A DNA stretch of 20,882 nucleotides, taken from the NCBI GenBank assembly GCA_028696495.1, contig JAQVGY010000008.1:1-20882 (forward strand), in the 5' to 3' direction. The notes below the pieces were generated by a model. That model was not told where the DNA came from, made no database searches, and saw only the letters and a program-made list of their open reading frames with translations. The stretch is from Atribacterota bacterium (GTDB taxonomy: Bacteria > Atribacterota > Phoenicimicrobiia > Phoenicimicrobiales > Stramentimicrobiaceae). Position 1 is the stretch's first letter. Every line of letters begins with the position of its first letter. Both the position numbers and the translations under genes were made by a program. Below, piece after piece: positions 8,003 through 15,767 of this stretch.

Positions 8003-8336
8003 TTTTTAACCGTTTGCTATTTTACTATTTAAAATTTTTAAAACCCTATTTTTGTCATCTTCATCTTCCCATTTTCCCATTCGAAATATGGGTTACTAAT
8101 AGAATAAAAAGTAGAACAGGATTAGATTACAGAGCTATTTTTCAGATAATCTTATTATATAAAATAAGATGGTGTTTAGAAAATTCAAAGAATTATATAA
8201 AAATCTTTCTTTTTCCTGTGGGGTTTTGAAGAATTTCTCTACTGACAATATAATATATTGACCTTTTTTCCATTATTTCCAGTATTTTAGTTATCGTCTT
8301 TTATTCTTTATAATACTTTTTTAAAATACTGGTATT
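8003..8336. other. AT-rich gap between jag and mnmE with inverted repeats
   Basis: 334 bases without a gene. It contains an 8-bp-stem hairpin with a 6-base loop (ATCTTATT/AATAAGAT, 8149-8170), a 15-bp palindrome with a single-base centre (CAATATA-A-TATATTG, about 8246-8260), and an 11-bp inverted repeat near the end of jag. It probably carries the end of the rpmH cluster transcript and the mnmE leader. I see no convincing promoter. Confidence 0.5.
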
Positions 8337-8340
8337 TTAA
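8279..8340. repeat. Interlocking inverted repeats at the 3' end of jag
   Basis: The element TAAAATACTGG (8322-8332) pairs with CCAGTATTTTA at 8279-8289 (11 bp). It also pairs with the adjoining GTATTTTAA (8332-8340) to form a near-perfect 20-bp palindrome that includes the jag stop codon. Two alternative structures are therefore possible. On the minus strand the first is followed by an A-rich rather than T-rich tract, so it is not a classical terminator, though it may protect the 3' end. Confidence 0.45.
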
Positions 8341-8867
8341 TCCTCTTTTTCTTCAGTAGGGCTGGGGTTAATAATGATTCTCCGATATGGCTCTCTTCCT
8401 TCGCTATATGTAGTCACTTCTCCATCCTCTTTAAGAGCCATGTGTACTAATCTTCTCTCTATACTATTCATAAAATAAAGAGCTATGGAAACACCTTTCC
8501 TTTTTGCTATTTCTGCTTTTTCCCGGGCATATCTCTGTAAAGATTCTTCCCTTCTCTTACGATACCCATCAATATCTACTATATAAATTCTACGTTTCTC
8601 CTGTCTGCTCTCTTTATTAGTAATCAGGTTAACCAGATATTGAATAGCATCGAGAGTATGACCGTGTTTACCAATAATAATGGCAGGATCTGTATTGACA
8701 ATTTCAAAAATGGTATATTCTTGATTAGATGAGGCTACCCTTATCTCTGCCTCTCTATTGATACTTTCCACTATTTTAGAAAGAATTTGCAGTGCTTTTT
8801 CCTCTTGCTCCTTATAGTTAATCTCTTGAACTTCAAAATCTACCAAAAAATTTCCTCTTTCTATCAA
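8337..8867 (-). CDS. khpB: KH/R3H RNA-binding protein Jag (KhpB)
   Basis: Cytoplasmic RNA-binding protein, commonly encoded beside yidC. In Firmicutes KhpB acts with KhpA and influences cell elongation and division. 176 residues. The KH domain has I-I-G-K-H-G-H-T-L-D at about 64-73. The R3H domain has E137-R-R-L-V-H142 followed by T-Y-S-E-G-R-E-P-Y-R-R. The usual Jag-N domain at the front is absent, leaving only about 45 residues before the KH domain. The longest reading starts at TTG 8867, but its AGAAGG is only 3 bases away; a second TTG at 8846 has AGAGGA at proper spacing and is the more likely start. It follows yidC by 57 bases. Confidence 0.9.
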   Translation of the reverse strand: MIERGNFLVDFEVQEINYKEQEEKALQILSKIVESINREAEIRVASSNQEYTIFEIVNTDPAIIIGKHGHTLDAIQYLVNLITNKESRQEKRRIYIVDIDGYRKRREESLQRYAREKAEIAKRKGVSIALYFMNSIERRLVHMALKEDGEVTTYSEGREPYRRIIINPSPTEEKED

Positions 8868-8924
8868 TACCCTTCTATTTCAGAATTATTTATCTGATTG
8901 GTAAATAATATTTTATTTATTTTC

Positions 8925-9881
8925 TCAGGGCTTTTCTTTTTTAACTGATTTTTTATTTGGTTTTTTAGCAGGTTTTTCATATCCTGGTATCCAGGAGGCC
9001 TCTTGCTCACTCTCTTTTTGTCTTATCTCTGGTTCTTTTTTCTGTTCTTGTTTTGTTTCCTGGATTGCTTTTTCCTGAGGGCTAACGGGTTCTTTTTTAA
9101 TATCAGGGTCTTTTCTGTTAATAAAAACCTTTTGTACAATATCAAAAAGTGTTGATGTAAACCAGTACAGGCTTAACCCTGATGGTAAACTGAAACTTAT
9201 AAAGGCAATCATGACAGGCATAATAGTTCCCATCATCTTCTGGGTATTGGCAGCAGGATTTGATGAGCTATCACCCTGGCTGGTTACCGGCATAGGCGGC
9301 ATGGTTAGTTTTTGTTGAAAGTACATAGATGCACCAACCAATAAAGGCAGTATGCCAACAGGAGAACCTCCTATTATAGGCACTGCTTCAGGAATAATAA
9401 ATAATTGATCCGGGGAAGCTAAACCTGCAACTATTTTTTCACCGATTTGAATCCCGTCCTCCAGTATTGGGACTACAATAGTGTTTTTAATCCATAAAAA
9501 TCCACCATCAATAGTCCTGGTATTGGGTATAAAATATTCAAACTCTCTTAGGACACGGAAGAATAGAATCAAAATGGGCATCTGGATTAACAGAGGCAGA
9601 CATCCGCCCATTGGATTGACACCATGTTCCTTGTATAGCCTCATCACTTCCTGATTCATTCTCTCTTTATCATCTTTATATTTTTTCTGTATTTCCTGCA
9701 TAAGAGGCTGAATCTTTTGTGTCTCTTGCATAGAAACCATCTGTTTCTTCATCAGGGGATACAAGACTATTCTTATCAGGATAGTTAACAAAATTATGGC
9801 TAACCCATAGTTATGCGTAACACCGTACAATATACGAAGTAATTGTTCTACCCAACCTATTAATGAATTCCAGATTCCCAA
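8925..9881 (-). CDS. yidC: Membrane protein insertase YidC/Oxa1
   Basis: Inserts and folds membrane proteins, alone or with SecYEG. 318 residues. The segment N24-Y-G-L-A-I-I-L-L-T-I-L-I-R37 carries the conserved Arg of the hydrophilic groove. A charged cytoplasmic helical hairpin follows (about 45-88), then M-G-G-C-L-P-L-L-I-Q-M-P at 91-102 and two to three further helices, including the last (about 218-252). The tail of about 60 residues is rich in Lys, Glu and Gln and probably contacts ribosomes. The large periplasmic domain of proteobacterial YidC is missing, and no lipoprotein signal is seen. The start is TTG with AAGGAG 9 bases upstream. yidD lies 49 bases upstream. Confidence 0.96.
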   Translation of the reverse strand: MGIWNSLIGWVEQLLRILYGVTHNYGLAIILLTILIRIVLYPLMKKQMVSMQETQKIQPLMQEIQKKYKDDKERMNQEVMRLYKEHGVNPMGGCLPLLIQMPILILFFRVLREFEYFIPNTRTIDGGFLWIKNTIVVPILEDGIQIGEKIVAGLASPDQLFIIPEAVPIIGGSPVGILPLLVGASMYFQQKLTMPPMPVTSQGDSSSNPAANTQKMMGTIMPVMIAFISFSLPSGLSLYWFTSTLFDIVQKVFINRKDPDIKKEPVSPQEKAIQETKQEQKKEPEIRQKESEQEASWIPGYEKPAKKPNKKSVKKEKP

Positions 9882-9930
9882 AATATTATTCTCCTTTTTT
9901 ACAAAGCTTTATACAACACATTATTCTGTC

Positions 9931-10197
9931 TTATCTGACGGTGCTCTTAACAATATTTTCACCTGCCCCAAAAAGCCTCTCACGTTTTTCAGGTACAGGG
10001 TCATATCCACCAGGATGGTAGGGATGACATCTTAATAATCTCTTTATGGAGAGGAAAATTCCTTTAAAACACCCGTGTTTTTGAATAGCTTCTATGGCAT
10101 AATCCGAACAGGTGGGATAAAACCGGCAGCTGGCCGGTTTTAAGGGTGAGATATATTTTTTATAAAAACCTATTATAGTTATTAATATTCTATTCAT
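9931..10197 (-). CDS. yidD: Membrane protein insertion efficiency factor YidD
   Basis: Small protein thought to assist YidC-dependent insertion; it is typically encoded between rnpA and yidC, as here. 88 residues. The family segment runs Y-K-K-Y-I-S-P, then C-R-F-Y-P-T-C-S-D-Y-A near residue 24, and ends in R-C-H-P-Y-H-P-G-G-Y-D-P-V. The three conserved cysteines are present. The N-terminus is amphipathic and hydrophobic, consistent with peripheral membrane binding. The ATG has only a weak AAAG nearby; 103 AT-rich bases separate it from rnpA, with a short direct repeat of GCATTTA. Confidence 0.95.
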   Translation of the reverse strand: MNRILITIIGFYKKYISPLKPASCRFYPTCSDYAIEAIQKHGCFKGIFLSIKRLLRCHPYHPGGYDPVPEKRERLFGAGENIVKSTVR

Positions 10198-10300
10198 TTC
10201 TTTAAATTAGAACAGATAAGCATTTAAGCATTTATAAGGGCAACCTGCTACTTAACCTGAAAAGAAATAAAGATAATCATTTACTATCTTATTATTTCAT

Positions 10301-10639
10301 TTAGGTTGTATTATTCTTTTCCAACAATCTTATCAGGTCTTGTTTGATTTCTGTAAAGGAGGCTTCTGTAATTTCCTTTTTGGCTAAAATAATGACATCA
10401 CTTCCGGTTATGAGTTCTTTTCCTTCTAAACGCCATATCTCTCTCAGTATTCGTTTAATTTTGTTCCGTTGTACTGCTTTTCCTATACTCTTTTTTACAA
10501 TAAATCCGGCTCTGCTTCCTCCGCTTCCTTCCCGCTGCTCAGATAATATATAAACTATAACATATCTTCCATATCTACGATTCCCTTGAGAAAAAACCCT
10601 TTTAAATTCGTTGGTTTTTTTTAACCCTTCCTTGCTCAA
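10301..10639 (-). CDS. rnpA: Ribonuclease P protein component
   Basis: Protein subunit of RNase P, which together with the catalytic RNA removes 5' leaders from pre-tRNAs. 112 residues. Family features: L-K-K-T-N-E-F-K-R-V-F at 6-16 and the RNR motif region K54-A-V-Q-R-N-K-I-K-R-I-L-R-E67, with the Arg/Lys-rich helix expected to contact RNA. The start is TTG, chosen because it is the only start codon before the conserved N-terminus; it has no obvious ribosome site and begins 10 bases after the rpmH stop, so it is likely translated by coupling to rpmH. An ATG five bases upstream is out of frame and stops at once. Confidence 0.95.
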   Translation of the reverse strand: MSKEGLKKTNEFKRVFSQGNRRYGRYVIVYILSEQREGSGGSRAGFIVKKSIGKAVQRNKIKRILREIWRLEGKELITGSDVIILAKKEITEASFTEIKQDLIRLLEKNNTT

Positions 10640-10649
10640 ATCATTATAT

Positions 10650-10790
10650 CTAACCGGATACGGTTAATCTCTTCCTTCCCTTTTGTCTTCTCCTTTTTAA
10701 AATAAGTCTTCCAGCCTTTGTACTCATTCGGCTACGGAATCCATGTGCTTTTAGTTTTTTCCGGGTATTGGGCTGATAAGTGCGCTTCAT
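10650..10790 (-). CDS. rpmH: 50S ribosomal protein L34
   Basis: A 46-codon gene. The product reads M-K-R-T-Y-Q-P-N-T-R-K-K at the front, then H-G-F-R-S-R-M, and ends V-S-G; the strongly basic composition and these motifs are diagnostic of L34, a late-assembling large-subunit protein. AAGGAG lies about 11 bases before the ATG. It is the first gene of the minus-strand cluster with rnpA, 10 bases apart, and has a near-consensus promoter about 150 bases upstream. Length is normal for the family (44-47 residues). Confidence 0.97.
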   Translation of the reverse strand: MKRTYQPNTRKKLKAHGFRSRMSTKAGRLILKRRRQKGRKRLTVSG

Positions 10791-10941
10791 TTATATTATT
10801 TCTCCTTTATATATACAAATACTTGCTTTCAACATTATTTATTTCGATACCATCACTAAACATAGGAATGCCTTTGAGCCATTCTTTAGCCCCTGGTGTT
10901 GTTTTATTTTATTGTATATCCATTACTGGTATTAATGTTAA

Positions 10942-10971
10942 ATTATAGCTATTAAACAATAAATATGTCAA
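10942..10971 (-). promoter_or_regulatory. Near-consensus sigma-70 promoter for the rpmH cluster
   Basis: Reading the minus strand, TTGACA (10971-10966) and TATAAT (10947-10942) are both perfect hexamers separated by 18 bases. Transcription would begin near 10935 and leave a leader of about 145 bases before rpmH. Confidence 0.8.
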
Positions 10972-11224
10972 ATACTGAAATAGTCTACCTTATTTTTGTT
11001 TTCAGGGCAAGTATTTAGAGTATTATTATAATAAATCATTTTTAATTTTCAGGTTATCTCTGTAAATTTTATTCTTCTTCCTCATCTTTATTATAAATCT
11101 TTATTACAAAACATAGATTCTTGAATAGGTATGATGATTCTCAATCAATCAAAGAGACTGGACTTGAAAAGAACCTCGCCTTTTTCGCTGATTGATAATT
11201 CTACATAATATAATCTCGGGGACT

Positions 11225-11274
11225 ATATAATAGTAAAATGGGCTTTCCTCGGCCTTTTATTTTTGCTATTATAT
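11225..11274. repeat. Long imperfect hairpin in the origin region
   Basis: ATATAATAG (11225-11233) pairs perfectly with CTATTATAT (11266-11274). The interior continues with AAAA against TTTT and a GGC/GCC pair, giving an extended imperfect stem. There is no gene nearby that would need a terminator here. Confidence 0.55.
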
Positions 11275-11497
11275 TAGTGTATGCTTTCCCTAAAAATTCA
11301 AGCTTGCCTTTTAAAGAAAACTAAATTAATATTAAATAACCTTTTCCTCTTGTTAAAAGAAGCCCTTTTCTGGGAAATTAAGTGTTTTTTCTATTGTTTT
11401 TATTTTTCGGTTAACGCAATAATTTATTTTCACATTATACTATGCTTTGATTTATCCCTATTTTGAACATTTATTATTTTGGCTTAATCTTATATTG

Positions 11498-11506
11498 TTT
11501 TCCACA
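11498..11506 (+). promoter_or_regulatory. DnaA box 1 upstream of dnaA
   Basis: TTTTCCACA, one change from TTATCCACA, followed two bases later by TGTTAATA. It marks the left side of the AT-rich stretch. Confidence 0.65.
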
Positions 11507-11635
11507 GCTGTTAATAAGTTGTGAATTAAAGTGGAAACCCTTATTATTACCTGTTCTTTAAAAAGTTTTTTTAAAAAAAATAAAAGATATTTTTTACAAA
11601 ATCTTTATAATCTATACTGAAAAACATATTTACTG

Positions 11636-11644
11636 TTTTCCACA
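11636..11644 (+). promoter_or_regulatory. DnaA box 2 upstream of dnaA
   Basis: Second exact TTTTCCACA, same orientation, on the right side of the AT-rich stretch, followed five bases later by two tandem TTGTTAATA units. It is 86 bases before the dnaA start, so it could also serve dnaA autoregulation. Confidence 0.65.
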
Positions 11645-11729
11645 ATCGATTGTTAATATTGTTAATATCTTTTTGTGCAGAAAATGATTTGACTTTGTTT
11701 TTTCTTACTATAAATGAGAAGGAATTACT

Positions 11730-13097
11730 ATGAATTATAATCAATTGAATAAAAAATGGGAGACTGTATTACAAAGAATCAAAGAAAAAATAGGTCCCCA
11801 GCTGTACAGCACCTGGTTTTCACAGACTAAATACCTTGATTTTAAAGATAATGAACTGTATTTGGCTGTGCCTACTCCCTTTATTAAAGATTGGCTGGAA
11901 AAAAATTACTCTCGATTAATTAAAGATATTGTTGTTGAACAATTTGAGCTAAAAGATGATATTTTAATAAAATTTGATATAGTAGCACTTCCCGGCCTGG
12001 TTACCATTAAAAATAAAAAAGGTAAGGAGAAGAACATCCTTCAGCAGCAGAAAAGATATGAAGATACGGGCTTAAATATTAAATACACTTTCGACGAATT
12101 TGTGGTAGGAAACAGTAATCGCTTCGCCCATGCTGCCAGTATGGCAGTTGCTCAATCGCCGGGCAAAGCCTATAATCCATTATTTATCTATGGAGGGGTC
12201 GGTTTAGGAAAAACCCACCTGGTGAATGGTATAGGAAACTATATTATCAATAAAAACTCTTCTCAATCTGTAAGTATTGCCTACATCTCCTCTGAAAAAT
12301 TTACCAATGAACTGATAAATGCTATTAGAGATGATTCTAATGAGGCTTTTAGAGAAAAATATCGTAATTTTGATATTTTATTAATTGATGATATTCAATT
12401 TTTAACAGGCAAAGAGAGGACACAGGAGGAATTTTTTCACACTTTTAATACACTATACAATGCCGGGAAACAGATTGTTATTACCTCAGATCGCCTCCCA
12501 AAGGAAATTCCTAATTTAGAAGGCCGTCTTATCTCCAGATTTGAATGGGGATTACTTGCCGATATTCAGTCCCCTGATTTTGAGACCAGGGTTGCTATAT
12601 TACAGAAGAAGGCGGGAGAATATCAATTAAAACTATCTGATGAAATAATTGAATATATAGCCAATAGAATTTCCACTAATATCCGTCAATTAGAGGGTGC
12701 CTTAAATAAATTAAAAGCCTATATAGATTTGACTGCTCAAAAAGAGGTAGATTTTGCACTGTCTCAACAGATACTAAAGGATATTATTACCATTGAAGAA
12801 AAAGAGGTATCTATTCAGATAATTCAAAAACAGACAGCAGAATTTTTTGACCTGAAACTAGGAATGTTACTGTCTCCAAAGAGGACTAAAAACATAGTCA
12901 CAGCCCGTCATATCGCCATGTATTTAGCGAGAGAATTAACAGATTACTCCCTCCCTATGATTGGAGAATCATTTGGAGGAAAAGACCATACTACCGTGCT
13001 CCATTCATATAATAAAATTAAAGAACAACTAAAGACAGATAAGAAACTTAAATTAAATATAGACAGGTTGACAAGTAAGATCAAAAAGAATTCTTAA
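11730..13097 (+). CDS. dnaA: Chromosomal replication initiator DnaA
   Basis: AAA+ ATPase that binds DnaA boxes, melts the origin and helps load the helicase. 455 residues in the normal four-domain order: domain I (about 1-85, with W-F-S-Q-T near 29), a short linker, the AAA+ domain with Walker A G155-G-V-G-L-G-K-T162 and Walker B aspartates D220-D221, and domain IV with the signature K418-D-H-T-T422. The ATG has AGAAGGA about 6 bases upstream. The leader carries two TTTTCCACA boxes, so autoregulation is likely. A long hairpin separates it from dnaN. No missing residues were noticed. Confidence 0.98.
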   Translation: MNYNQLNKKWETVLQRIKEKIGPQLYSTWFSQTKYLDFKDNELYLAVPTPFIKDWLEKNYSRLIKDIVVEQFELKDDILIKFDIVALPGLVTIKNKKGKEKNILQQQKRYEDTGLNIKYTFDEFVVGNSNRFAHAASMAVAQSPGKAYNPLFIYGGVGLGKTHLVNGIGNYIINKNSSQSVSIAYISSEKFTNELINAIRDDSNEAFREKYRNFDILLIDDIQFLTGKERTQEEFFHTFNTLYNAGKQIVITSDRLPKEIPNLEGRLISRFEWGLLADIQSPDFETRVAILQKKAGEYQLKLSDEIIEYIANRISTNIRQLEGALNKLKAYIDLTAQKEVDFALSQQILKDIITIEEKEVSIQIIQKQTAEFFDLKLGMLLSPKRTKNIVTARHIAMYLARELTDYSLPMIGESFGGKDHTTVLHSYNKIKEQLKTDKKLKLNIDRLTSKIKKNS

Positions 13098-13255
13098 CTT
13101 AGATATTATTTTAAATTAATTACTTTACTTTATAGTTATCTATCTTTTTATTATAAATATTTCTTAAATAATCCTAAAAAAATAAAATGTTAAAATTGTT
13201 AAAAAATAAAATTATTATTAAGAGCTATATTCACAAATTTTCTCTTTAGTTTATA

Positions 13256-13299
13256 TAGTAGTAATGGTGTTATTAACATAATTAACACCATTACTACTA
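13256..13299. repeat. Perfect 17-bp inverted repeat between dnaA and dnaN
   Basis: TAGTAGTAATGGTGTTA (13256-13272) is exactly complementary to 13283-13299, with a 10-base loop. It is followed by CTAATACTATCTTTATTTT, a weak T-rich tail. It could terminate dnaA transcription, protect the dnaA 3' end, or extrude as a cruciform. Its centre also carries two tandem TGTTAA units on the minus strand. Confidence 0.8.
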
Positions 13300-13354
13300 C
13301 TAATACTATCTTTATTTTAATAAAATTAAGAAAATGAGTTTTTCAAAAATATTA

Positions 13355-13384
13355 TTGACACAAAATATTGTCCAATTTTTAAAT
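13355..13384 (+). promoter_or_regulatory. Candidate dnaN promoter
   Basis: A perfect TTGACA (13355-13360) stands 18 bases before TTAAAT (13379-13384). An overlapping alternative is TTGTCC (13368-13373) with TATAAT (13392-13397), also 18 bases apart. Either would place the start of transcription shortly before dnaN, separate from dnaA. Confidence 0.45.
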
Positions 13385-13423
13385 ATAAAATTATAATTTT
13401 TAAAATTGTCAGAGGAGAAGGTA

Positions 13424-14599
13424 ATGAAAGTTATATGTTCTCAAAAAAGTTTAGTAAATGGAACCCAGATAGTACAAAAAGCCATCTCTACCAAATTAGG
13501 GTTACCAATATATAGTGGAATTTTATTTGAAGTTACCAGTGACAACAGAATTCATTTATTTTCAACTGATTTAGAAATTGGGATTGATTACTATATTCCA
13601 GCCCAAGTTGTGGAAGGTGGTGCCATAGTAATCCCAAGTAAAATTTTTAGTGACTTAATAAGGAAATTTCCAGAAGGAAACATAGAAATTGAGGCAGATA
13701 AAGACAGTATAATTTATATTAAAGAAGAGGATTTGTCAAATTATAAAATTCTTGGTTTTTCTGCCGATGATTTCTCTCCCTTTCCGGAGATTCAGAGTAA
13801 AGTAAAGATTAGATTAACACATAAAATTTTAAAAGATACCATACAGGAGGTAATTTTTGCTTCTTCAAGAGATGAGAATAGATCCTTTTTAAATGGGATA
13901 TTATTTAAAAGAACGGAAAAAGGATTAGAAGTTGCTGCAACTGATAGCCATCGACTGGCATTAAAAAAGATTAAATTAACCGGAAAAAATACGATTGAAG
14001 CAGTAGACAGTCAGTTTGAAGTTATTATCCCCCAGAGAGCACTATCTGAATTGTTTAAGTTACTCAATTTTGAAGATGAGAGCATTGTAGAGATAGATAT
14101 AGGGGAGAAACAGATTATATTTGTTTTAAATTTAGAGGGAGAAAAGAATAAAATCAGATTATTTTCACGAATAATTGACGGTCAATATCCTGATTATCAT
14201 CAGATTATTCCCCAACAATTTAAAACTACCATTAAGATTGATACTGAAGAGTTCAGACAAAAAATGGAAAGAATTATCCTATTTGTGAAAGAGGATTTAA
14301 ATACCATTAAGATGGAGACACATCTCTATGGGGAGTCAAAAGGGGAGGATAGGGGAGAATTGATTATAAAAGCAAAAACTCCTGACATCGGAGATGCATG
14401 TGAACAGATTCCTTGTTTAATAGAAGGCGAATATATTGAGATTGCCTTTAATTCTCGCTATATAACCGATGTTTTAAGGGTAATTAAAACAGATCAAACA
14501 GAAATAAAATTAAATGAAAATTTAAACCCTGTTATAATTAGGCCAATCGAAAAAGAAGAACAATACGGCTATGTTCTAATGCCGGTAAGAATGGATTAA
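13424..14599 (+). CDS. dnaN: DNA polymerase III beta sliding clamp
   Basis: Ring-shaped processivity clamp that holds DNA polymerase III and many repair proteins on DNA. 391 residues from the chosen ATG. The clamp fold is visible from M-K-V-I-C-S-Q-K-S-L, the middle domain contains A-T-D-S-H-R-L-A, and the end L-M-P-V-R-M-D forms part of the partner-binding pocket. I chose the ATG at 13424, not the TTG 18 bases earlier, because AGAGGAG lies 6 bases upstream of the ATG. It is slightly longer than typical clamps (about 365-380); a charged stretch near residues 300-310 (Y-G-E-S-K-G-E-D-R-G) looks like an extra surface loop. recF follows after 22 bases. Confidence 0.97.
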   Translation: MKVICSQKSLVNGTQIVQKAISTKLGLPIYSGILFEVTSDNRIHLFSTDLEIGIDYYIPAQVVEGGAIVIPSKIFSDLIRKFPEGNIEIEADKDSIIYIKEEDLSNYKILGFSADDFSPFPEIQSKVKIRLTHKILKDTIQEVIFASSRDENRSFLNGILFKRTEKGLEVAATDSHRLALKKIKLTGKNTIEAVDSQFEVIIPQRALSELFKLLNFEDESIVEIDIGEKQIIFVLNLEGEKNKIRLFSRIIDGQYPDYHQIIPQQFKTTIKIDTEEFRQKMERIILFVKEDLNTIKMETHLYGESKGEDRGELIIKAKTPDIGDACEQIPCLIEGEYIEIAFNSRYITDVLRVIKTDQTEIKLNENLNPVIIRPIEKEEQYGYVLMPVRMD

Positions 14600-14621
14600 A
14601 ATATGAGAAAGGAAATACCAT

Positions 14622-15767
14622 TTGAATGTTAATAAGATTAAATTGATTCATTTCAGGAATTTTTTAGAGGTCTCTCTTGATTTTGATGATTCACTAAATA
14701 TTTTTATAGGAGACAATGCTCAAGGTAAAACGAATATTATTGAATCGATTTATACCCTGCTAAGAGGAAGTTCTTATCGAACTAAAGATGAATATAATTT
14801 AATTAACTGGCATGAAAAACAGAGCTATCTACTGGGAGAAGCAGAAAAAGAGAGGGAACATTTTCAAATCAATATTTTATTGCAAAATATTGATAAATTG
14901 GATTTACTAACTAAAAGAATAAAAAAAATTATCAAAGTAAATAAAAAATATCAGAGAAGGGCATGGCTCAAAGAAAAATTTTATCCGGTAATATTTACCC
15001 CTGAAGACCTTCAGATTATAAAGAGTACGCCCTCAATAAGGCGGAAATTCCTTGATGAGATTATTATTAATCTTACCCCTGTTTATGAACAGTATTTAAA
15101 AGATTATAACAGAGTCTTATATCAAAGGAATGTATTATTAAAGACTGAGAGAAACAAGAATAGTATAGATAAACATCTCAGTATATGGGATAAAAAAATT
15201 GTGGAATTAGGTACTTTAATTATCCGGCATAGAATCAAGGTATTACAATTAATTAATAAAAAGGTTAAGGATATACATCAATTACTAACCAAGAATAAAG
15301 AAACTCTAAAACTTAAATATAATAGTAATGTTCTAACCTCTTTTACGGAAGATAAACAAGAAATAGAGGTTATGTTTCAAGAAATACTGGAGAATAATAA
15401 AGAAAAGGATTATCGGCTTAAGATGACTACCGTCGGTCCACATAGAGATGATTATTCTATTATGAGTAATTCGGTAAATTTAGGGATATATGGTTCACAG
15501 GGACAGCAACGGACGGCTGTTTTAGCTCTAAAAATTGCAGAACTGGAGATGATAAAAGAAAAAGACCAGGAATATCCGCCATTACTATTAGATGATGTCT
15601 TATCAGAACTCGATTCATATAGAAAGTTATTTTTAATCCAGTTAATAAAAGAAAGACCACTCCAGACCTTTATTACCAGTATTGATTTACATGATTTAAC
15701 ACAATATGATTTTGTTAAACATTCAAAGATATTTAAGGTAAAGAATGGAATGGTGGAAGAACAGTGA
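14622..15767 (+). CDS. recF: DNA replication and repair protein RecF
   Basis: SMC-like ATPase that with RecO and RecR helps RecA load at single-strand gaps. 381 residues. Walker A is G30-D-N-A-Q-G-K-T37, the ABC-type segment is G272-P-H-R-D-D277, and Walker B with its D-loop is L-L-L-D324-D-V-L-S-E-L-D. The start is TTG at 14622, supported by AAAGGA about 8 bases upstream; the ATG four bases on is out of frame. The gene overlaps dciA by 4 bases (GTGA), so the two are probably co-translated. The S4-domain gene (yaaA/rlbA) found before recF in Firmicutes is absent. Confidence 0.97.
   Translation: MNVNKIKLIHFRNFLEVSLDFDDSLNIFIGDNAQGKTNIIESIYTLLRGSSYRTKDEYNLINWHEKQSYLLGEAEKEREHFQINILLQNIDKLDLLTKRIKKIIKVNKKYQRRAWLKEKFYPVIFTPEDLQIIKSTPSIRRKFLDEIIINLTPVYEQYLKDYNRVLYQRNVLLKTERNKNSIDKHLSIWDKKIVELGTLIIRHRIKVLQLINKKVKDIHQLLTKNKETLKLKYNSNVLTSFTEDKQEIEVMFQEILENNKEKDYRLKMTTVGPHRDDYSIMSNSVNLGIYGSQGQQRTAVLALKIAELEMIKEKDQEYPPLLLDDVLSELDSYRKLFLIQLIKERPLQTFITSIDLHDLTQYDFVKHSKIFKVKNGMVEEQ

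Larger units (their letters stand above)
10791..11729. other. Presumptive replication origin (oriC) region between rpmH and dnaA
   Basis: About 940 gene-free bases where the transcription arms diverge. It contains the rpmH promoter, an 8-bp inverted repeat (ATCAATCA at 11144-11151 with TGATTGAT at 11189-11196), a long hairpin at 11225-11274, two exact TTTTCCACA boxes (11498-11506, 11636-11644), and a weak inverted copy AGTGGAAAC at 11530-11538. Between the boxes lies an A/T-only-like stretch (about 11555-11620) that could be the unwinding element. Tandem TTGTTAATA copies follow the second box (11650-11667). Open frames here look like AT-rich noise. Confidence 0.8.
13098..13423. other. dnaA-dnaN intergenic region
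   Basis: About 325 very AT-rich bases. They hold a tandem 9-nt TGTTAAAA repeat (13187-13204), the large inverted repeat at 13256-13299 and candidate dnaN promoters. In Bacillus subtilis the dnaA-dnaN gap is the second half of a bipartite origin; no TTTTCCACA box was found here, so that role is unsupported. Confidence 0.6.

Noticed and set aside
10718..10948. 76-codon plus-strand frame over rpmH
   Set aside because: It overlaps rpmH antisense, has no ribosome site and reads as AT-rich hydrophobic noise.
11281..11466. 61-codon plus-strand frame in the origin region
   Set aside because: No ribosome site; composition (Leu, Phe, Ile, Lys) is what AT-rich non-coding DNA yields.
11689..11712. TTGACT with a downstream TATAAA as dnaA promoter
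   Set aside because: Spacer is only about 14 bases and transcription would begin at or beyond the ribosome site.
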